This document shows, in pieces, positions 59,396 through 64,000 of a stretch of DNA of 64,000 nt. Under the pieces are notes generated by a model. That model worked only from the letters and a program-made list of their open reading frames with translations, was not told the origin of the DNA and did not search any database. Each line of letters begins with the position of its first letter. Position 1 is the first letter of the stretch. A program made the translations under genes and the position numbers. Source of the DNA: Heterodera schachtii (taxonomy: Eukaryota; Nematoda; Chromadorea; Rhabditida; Heteroderidae); the NCBI GenBank assembly GCA_023374025.1, contig SIJG01000017.1, positions 1,317,671 to 1,381,670 of the forward strand, given 5' to 3'.

Positions 59396-62244
59396 ATGTC
59401 TATTAACTGTCAATCTTTGAACAACATTGAAGTGTCGGATGACGAGGATGACGTTCAACCCAACAACAAACGACGGCCAGAGAGCGTGCGCAACAAAATT
59501 CACGTGAAAAATTTTTCCAATTTAAAATCTAAAAATTTACGAGTATAGGTTGCTTATAAATTAATTGATCCTTACAATTAACATTTAGGAAATTGAGAAG
59601 AGACTCAATGACTCCAAGCTTGAGGAGAAGGATCGCTTTAAATCACCGATTACAAATTCGCTTAATTCTTCGGTCGCCAAAATGACCCCTATTCGTGTAA
59701 TTGCTATGGATGACGTACAGGTATTAACTGAATAAAATTGTCGCGATAAAAAATAAATAAAATTTAGGAGATTTTAAATCGGAAGGATAAACGAGATGCG
59801 GAGTTCAACAAAATTATTGCCGCCATCAAAAGTCCGGCTCTCGAACAGCGCACGACGCCGGGTTTTAAGGTTACTTCCGCTGCCAAAAATCCGAATCGCG
59901 AACAACGCACATCACCGATTCCTATTACGCCAACCAGCACCAAAAACCAAGGCATGAAAAGAAGTGCCGGATGCAACGAAACAATTGCAGCGGAGAGCCG
60001 CTTTCGCAAACAATACGCTCCACCACCGCCACCGATTACTGAAAAGTCGACTTCCATTAGCACCGAAAACGACAAAGTGTTTAGACCAATCACTCCAACC
60101 GATCAAATTATTGGATCACTTTTGGATGACGTGGAGAGTCGCTCTCGCAAACAATACGCTCCACCACCGCCACCGATTACTGAAACGTCGACTTCCATTA
60201 GCACCAAAAACGACAACGTGTTTAGACCAGTCACTCCAACCGACCAAATTATTGGGTCACTTTGGGATGACATTAACAACGAAATGGAGAAATACAAACA
60301 ATCGAAGCAGTACCAATCCGACCCAAACCTCAGTCCACGCACTCACTTTGGAAGCTGTTCATTGCAAGAGGGACACAGTATTTCTTCATATCGTTCTCAG
60401 TCAGTCAAACGGATGGGACAATCGGAGACGGGAAAAGTCGGAGCATTCAGTTCATCACATGGTCAGTAAATTTTTCAGTTGCTTTACATCATTTTAAATA
60501 TCTTTTAATGAGAAAAAAGGACTGCTGTTCTCAAGGATTGAATATGGCATCAATTTTTTAGTTGCTAAGAAATTCTCAATTTTAGATTCATTGTCAATGC
60601 TTCCGGAAAAACGTCAGAGAGCCGATCTTTCGTTGGAAAGGGGAGTGATTTCGAAACAAACGGACACAAAAAATGATAATTTCGATGGAAGTGCAAATCA
60701 ACAAATGGCACAGAGATCAATGGAAAGGGAGGCTATCTTGAAACGACTTCATGAGGCCGTCGTCGTTCAACAAGACCAAATCTGTCAAGCATCAAGGGCA
60801 TTGGCTTTTTGTAGACAAAATGAGCGATTCCTAGGGAGCCGTGAAGAAGTATAAGAAGGCCATAAATTATTCAAATTTTTCTTATTGCGTGTTCAGATTG
60901 ATGCTCAACGGGCTTTGCTGATATCGACGGAGAGACGAAAGGCTTTGTTGATAGAGCGTGAAAATGTCATAAATGGTCGCTATTTGGCAACAGAAAATGA
61001 CCTCAAAGGGACGTTGACTTTTTCCGCAATTGCCATCAGATTGTCCCGTGAATACATTGCCAAATTTACCCAAAACCATTCGAGTAAAAACCGCCGATTA
61101 CTTCGCTTGAATTAAAAGTCATTCTCTTCAGACACCAGTCTCTATTACTTCATTGTGCTGATCAGATGCGGCGAACATGTCTTCCACACAACTTTGTCTT
61201 CAAGTGACCAGGGCATCAGAAGTGGCTTCATCGAATTCTCGCATCTTATCTCTGTTTCGGGACTTTCTCCAGATTTTTCTTGCGACTTCGAAGTGTACTC
61301 GTTGGTATGCTTTTTTAAAAACTGTTTCGATGTGTTCAATTTTTATGTGCCACACTCAGAAAGCAGGACATGATTCAAATGGGACGGAAAGAAATGCTCG
61401 TGGCAAAAAAGGGACTTGGCGCAAAATGGTGATCAGCACGCCAATGAATTACACAAATTCACTGTGTATGAAATGCAAAAGAATTGAATTAAATGAGTGT
61501 ACAATTTTGTTCACATTAAAATAACCTCACTGTCAATTCGCTTTCGTTTAGCCGCATATTCGAGCAGTGCGCATCGTCCGATTGGTGTCATGGACACCGG
61601 CTTTCAACGAGTTGGACACCTTACCATTACGCGTCACATGGTTCAGCAAAATCTGGCGCAGCAACAAAAGCATTTGCTCTCTCACTTAACTTACCCTTTG
61701 GAGGGCACTGTCGTTTTGACTTTGGATTGCCACCCGGACGAAAATTCTTTGCCTTTGCGCGAATATCGCTCCTTTCTTTCTCGGTATGAGCTCGTCAGCG
61801 GGTTGAGCTCGTGGAGTCGTTTTTGGTGCTCTCTTGGTGGTGGGCACCTTCGTTTTTGGCGCTATCCCGAGGATGAGGCCACAAAGGTTCCTAGCAAAAA
61901 ATAAAAAGCCCAGAGCTATCCTGAATGATAATTGTCCAGGTTCCTTGCGTTCAACTGGACTTGGCCAGATGCGTCAGTCAGGTCGTTGCTGTGCCGTCTT
62001 CCGCCGCTTCGTTTCCCAATTCAATGCAAGTGGAATTTTTACGGATCGACGAGAAAACCCATCAGAGAGATGGCGTTAGGTTCGCTTTGGGCGTTTCGTT
62101 TTGTCTTTTGCTCATTTTTTGCCAATTTTCAGTTTGATGTTGTTCGCTGCCGACACGCCGGAGGAGAAGGAACATTGGATGGACTGTATCAACCAATCCA
62201 TTCGTCGGTCCAATGTTTGGAGGGCGTTCAAACGAAAGTGCTGA
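59396..62244 (+). CDS. Anillin-like cytokinesis scaffold
   Basis: Anillins link RhoA, F-actin, septins and the membrane at the contractile ring. The N-terminus ([20 protein letters not shown]) leads into a disordered Ser/Thr/Pro region with a 47-residue tandem duplication carrying [12 protein letters not shown], a likely SH3/profilin/formin-binding proline motif. A coiled-coil region follows ([40 protein letters not shown]), then the anillin-homology domain ([23 protein letters not shown]-like [37 protein letters not shown]). The C-terminal PH domain has [60 protein letters not shown] and ends [12 protein letters not shown]. All introns are short. The order coiled coil, AHD, PH is that of anillin. 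Which C. elegans paralogue (ani-1, -2 or -3) it matches cannot be told. Confidence 0.88.
59993..60275 (+). repeat. 141-bp in-frame tandem duplication in anillin
   Basis: Two adjacent copies (about 59993-60133 and 60134-60274) encode [20 protein letters not shown]... and [20 protein letters not shown]..., both continuing FRP(I/V)[10 protein letters not shown](L/W)DD. Nucleotide identity is high, so the duplication is recent. Confidence 0.92.
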
Positions 62245-62557
62245 TTTTGATGGTGCGCATTGTTTGAACGAAATTGCCTCTTTCTTTCTCTCTCTTATTT
62301 ATTTGGTGGATGGTTTTTAAATTATTTTATTTTCTGATTTTGTCCTGACTTTGTCGTTCGCTTCAGACATTTTATATTATTGTTTACTGCCCCATTCCTT
62401 GCACAAACAAAACGTAATTCTCGCATAGAAATCCTCCGTTCAGGAACGGATTACTTTTACTGATTTTATCCATTTCATTTTTGATTTGTATGCTTCGTTT
62501 GAAATTTCATTGATAACAATTGGTCCTATAACTTGTATTCGCATATTTGGTCGGGAG

Positions 62558-62705
62558 TACCGTATTTGCTCTAATTATCCCCCATGGGGGATTATTTTTC
62601 AACCTCCTCGTAGACTAGGGGATAATTGGAGACTGGGGGATTAAGATAGAGGGAATATTTTTCAAACGCCTCCTAGACTGGGGGATAATTAGAGCAAATA
62701 CGGTA
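62558..62705. repeat. Small MITE with TA target duplication
   Basis: 148 bp bounded by TA. The terminal inverted repeats are CCGTATTTGCTCTAATTATC at the left and GATAATTAGAGCAAATACGG at the right. The middle contains two related halves (ATTTTTCAACCTCCTCGTAG and ATTTTTCAAACGCCTCCTAG), i.e. a partial tandem duplication. No ORF; a mariner-type non-autonomous element. Confidence 0.85.
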
Positions 62706-64000
62706 ATTGTATAATTTTCTTTCCCTTGGCTAATTATTAATGAGTCCGTTTGACGGACAATCCCTCCCAATTCGCTTTCCCTTTCATTCTCAAAAATGGT
62801 TCACCTCTGTTTACAAAATAAGGGCTCACTCAATTTCCGCTTGCTTATTTCTACTTTTTATTCCAATTTTAGAAACAACTTTTTCATTGTTTTCAATTTG
62901 TCTCAAATGGCTTTTTTGGGGGTGACTTTCGTGGGAAGAATACCGAGCCGTATGGATTTAATTGTTTATTTGGTGATGGCTTAAAGTGTGCCTGTGCCTT
63001 TCTGGGACACAAGCTTAATATATTTTTTTAATTTAGCTTCCGCAAATTATAAACCGCAAAAAAAGCCGTACGAGACCAAAATAAGCTCCTTAAAGTAAAG
63101 CGATCCGCCGAATGATGTCTGCTCAATACTTTCAATGTTTCTTACCGTAATTTCTCATGGACACCCAAATCCGAGCGCCCTTTGAACTTTGCCATTTCGT
63201 TATTTTTTCTGAACAATTTTTGTAATTGGTTCCCAATTGGCATTTCCCCCCCCCCCCTCCAGACCCTTTCTTATGTTTACGGTTTCGCTGTTTTAAAAAA
63301 TGGAGAATGAACGTCAAAGCCTTCCTCGTCGGACGACGAACGGAAATGCGAATGCATCAGAGACTAAATGGGCGCTAATCCGAGCGTTGTTTTCCTTTGA
63401 TGGCTCTTTTCCCGTCGCTTTCTTTTCACATTTTTAGAAAAATTGCTCACAGTGTCAACGCATGCACAATGCCCCAGCATTTAATATGCAGCAAATTGTT
63501 TTTGTGTAATTAAAATAATGACACAAATAATGCGATGACGCGAAATTGCCGAGACAAAAAAAAGGGGGGGGGGGGAAAGAACACAATGCTAAAAATATAG
63601 GAATAAGTTGGGGTATTAGCTACCTAATTAGTTTAAGGACAGACTAAAATAAAAAATAAAAGGCAATAAAGGTGTGCTAATCACACAACCATTTGACCCC
63701 TAAATATTGTGTGCCTTTATTGTTGATTTTTTTTAAATTTTTGCACCTGCCGGACACAGCGGCAAAAGGAATTGCGTAAACGGAAAGAAACGGAGAAGGG
63801 GGGGGGGGGGCGGTACACAACAAATGCTAATTATGGGAGGAAGGCAATTAAAGAAACATACATACACAAAACAATAAAAATAATAAACGGTTGGAGGAGA
63901 GACAATTCCGAGCAAACGGCGAGTGATAAGAAATCGGTAAATGACGCAATGCGAAGGGATGAGAATAGAATCACTAATTTGTTAATACGGAAATAGCTTT
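62706..64000. other. Intergenic sequence to the window edge
   Basis: AT-rich with a C tract near 63247 and G tracts near 63565 and 63797. Only short open frames without domain signatures. A gene beginning or ending beyond 64000 cannot be excluded. Confidence 0.45.

Overview
This is eukaryotic genomic DNA, almost certainly from a nematode. The genes are cut by many short introns (about 45-80 nt) with nematode-like acceptors. Products match Caenorhabditis elegans genes more closely than vertebrate ones (ODR-3, GPB-2, NUO-2 and DYF-2 like). Several introns start with GC instead of GT, which is known to be common in cyst nematodes (Globodera/Heterodera). A plant-parasitic tylenchid is therefore my best guess, but it is an inference. 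All products were assigned by reading translations against remembered family sequences; no search was run.

Layout. 1-3.5 kb: a Ly6/ET-module surface protein gene, then a graveyard of foldback elements and broken gene pieces, including an inverted partial copy of the rps-21/siah junction. 3.6-7.7 kb: three closely spaced + strand genes (complex I NDUFS3, ribosomal protein S21, SIAH E3 ligase) that look like an operon. 7.8-15.7 kb: V-ATPase subunit F (-), G-beta5 (-), AIP-like co-chaperone (+), ODR-3-like G-alpha (-). 17.8-23.0 kb: an MTRFR-like mitochondrial release-factor homologue whose GGQ reads GGS (-), and a PepT peptide transporter (-). 24.0-31.0 kb: a large WDR19/IFT144 gene (+) with a candidate X-box just upstream. 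31.1-34.7 kb: a small membrane protein (-), a nearly perfect foldback element, and a TIAR-like RNA-binding protein (+).

35-43.2 kb is repeat-rich. Inverted repeats bracket a broken Ig-domain fragment. Next is a 137-bp satellite array of about 30 units, interrupted by a 2,334-bp LTR-derived element with 183-bp terminal inverted repeats, a 5-bp target duplication, a roughly 700-bp (TG)n tract and a minisatellite. 43.4-53.3 kb: an unidentified candidate gene (-), an SLC17 transporter (+), a small secreted basic protein (-), a TINAG/cathepsin-B-like protease (-), and mitochondrial 3-hydroxyacyl-CoA dehydrogenase (+). 53.7-62.2 kb: an unidentified large gene possibly with a Tudor-like fold (-), a SECp43/TRNAU1AP-like RNA-binding protein (-), and anillin (+). 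The last 1.7 kb holds one small MITE and no gene I can support.

Most genes are unrelated housekeeping or signalling genes. The exceptions are the possible nuo-2/rps-21/siah operon and a loose theme of sensory-neuron signalling (G-alpha, G-beta5, IFT144). The most unusual features are the dense GC-AG introns, the GGS release factor, an intron almost wholly made of a foldback element, and the inverted LTR-derived element inside the satellite.
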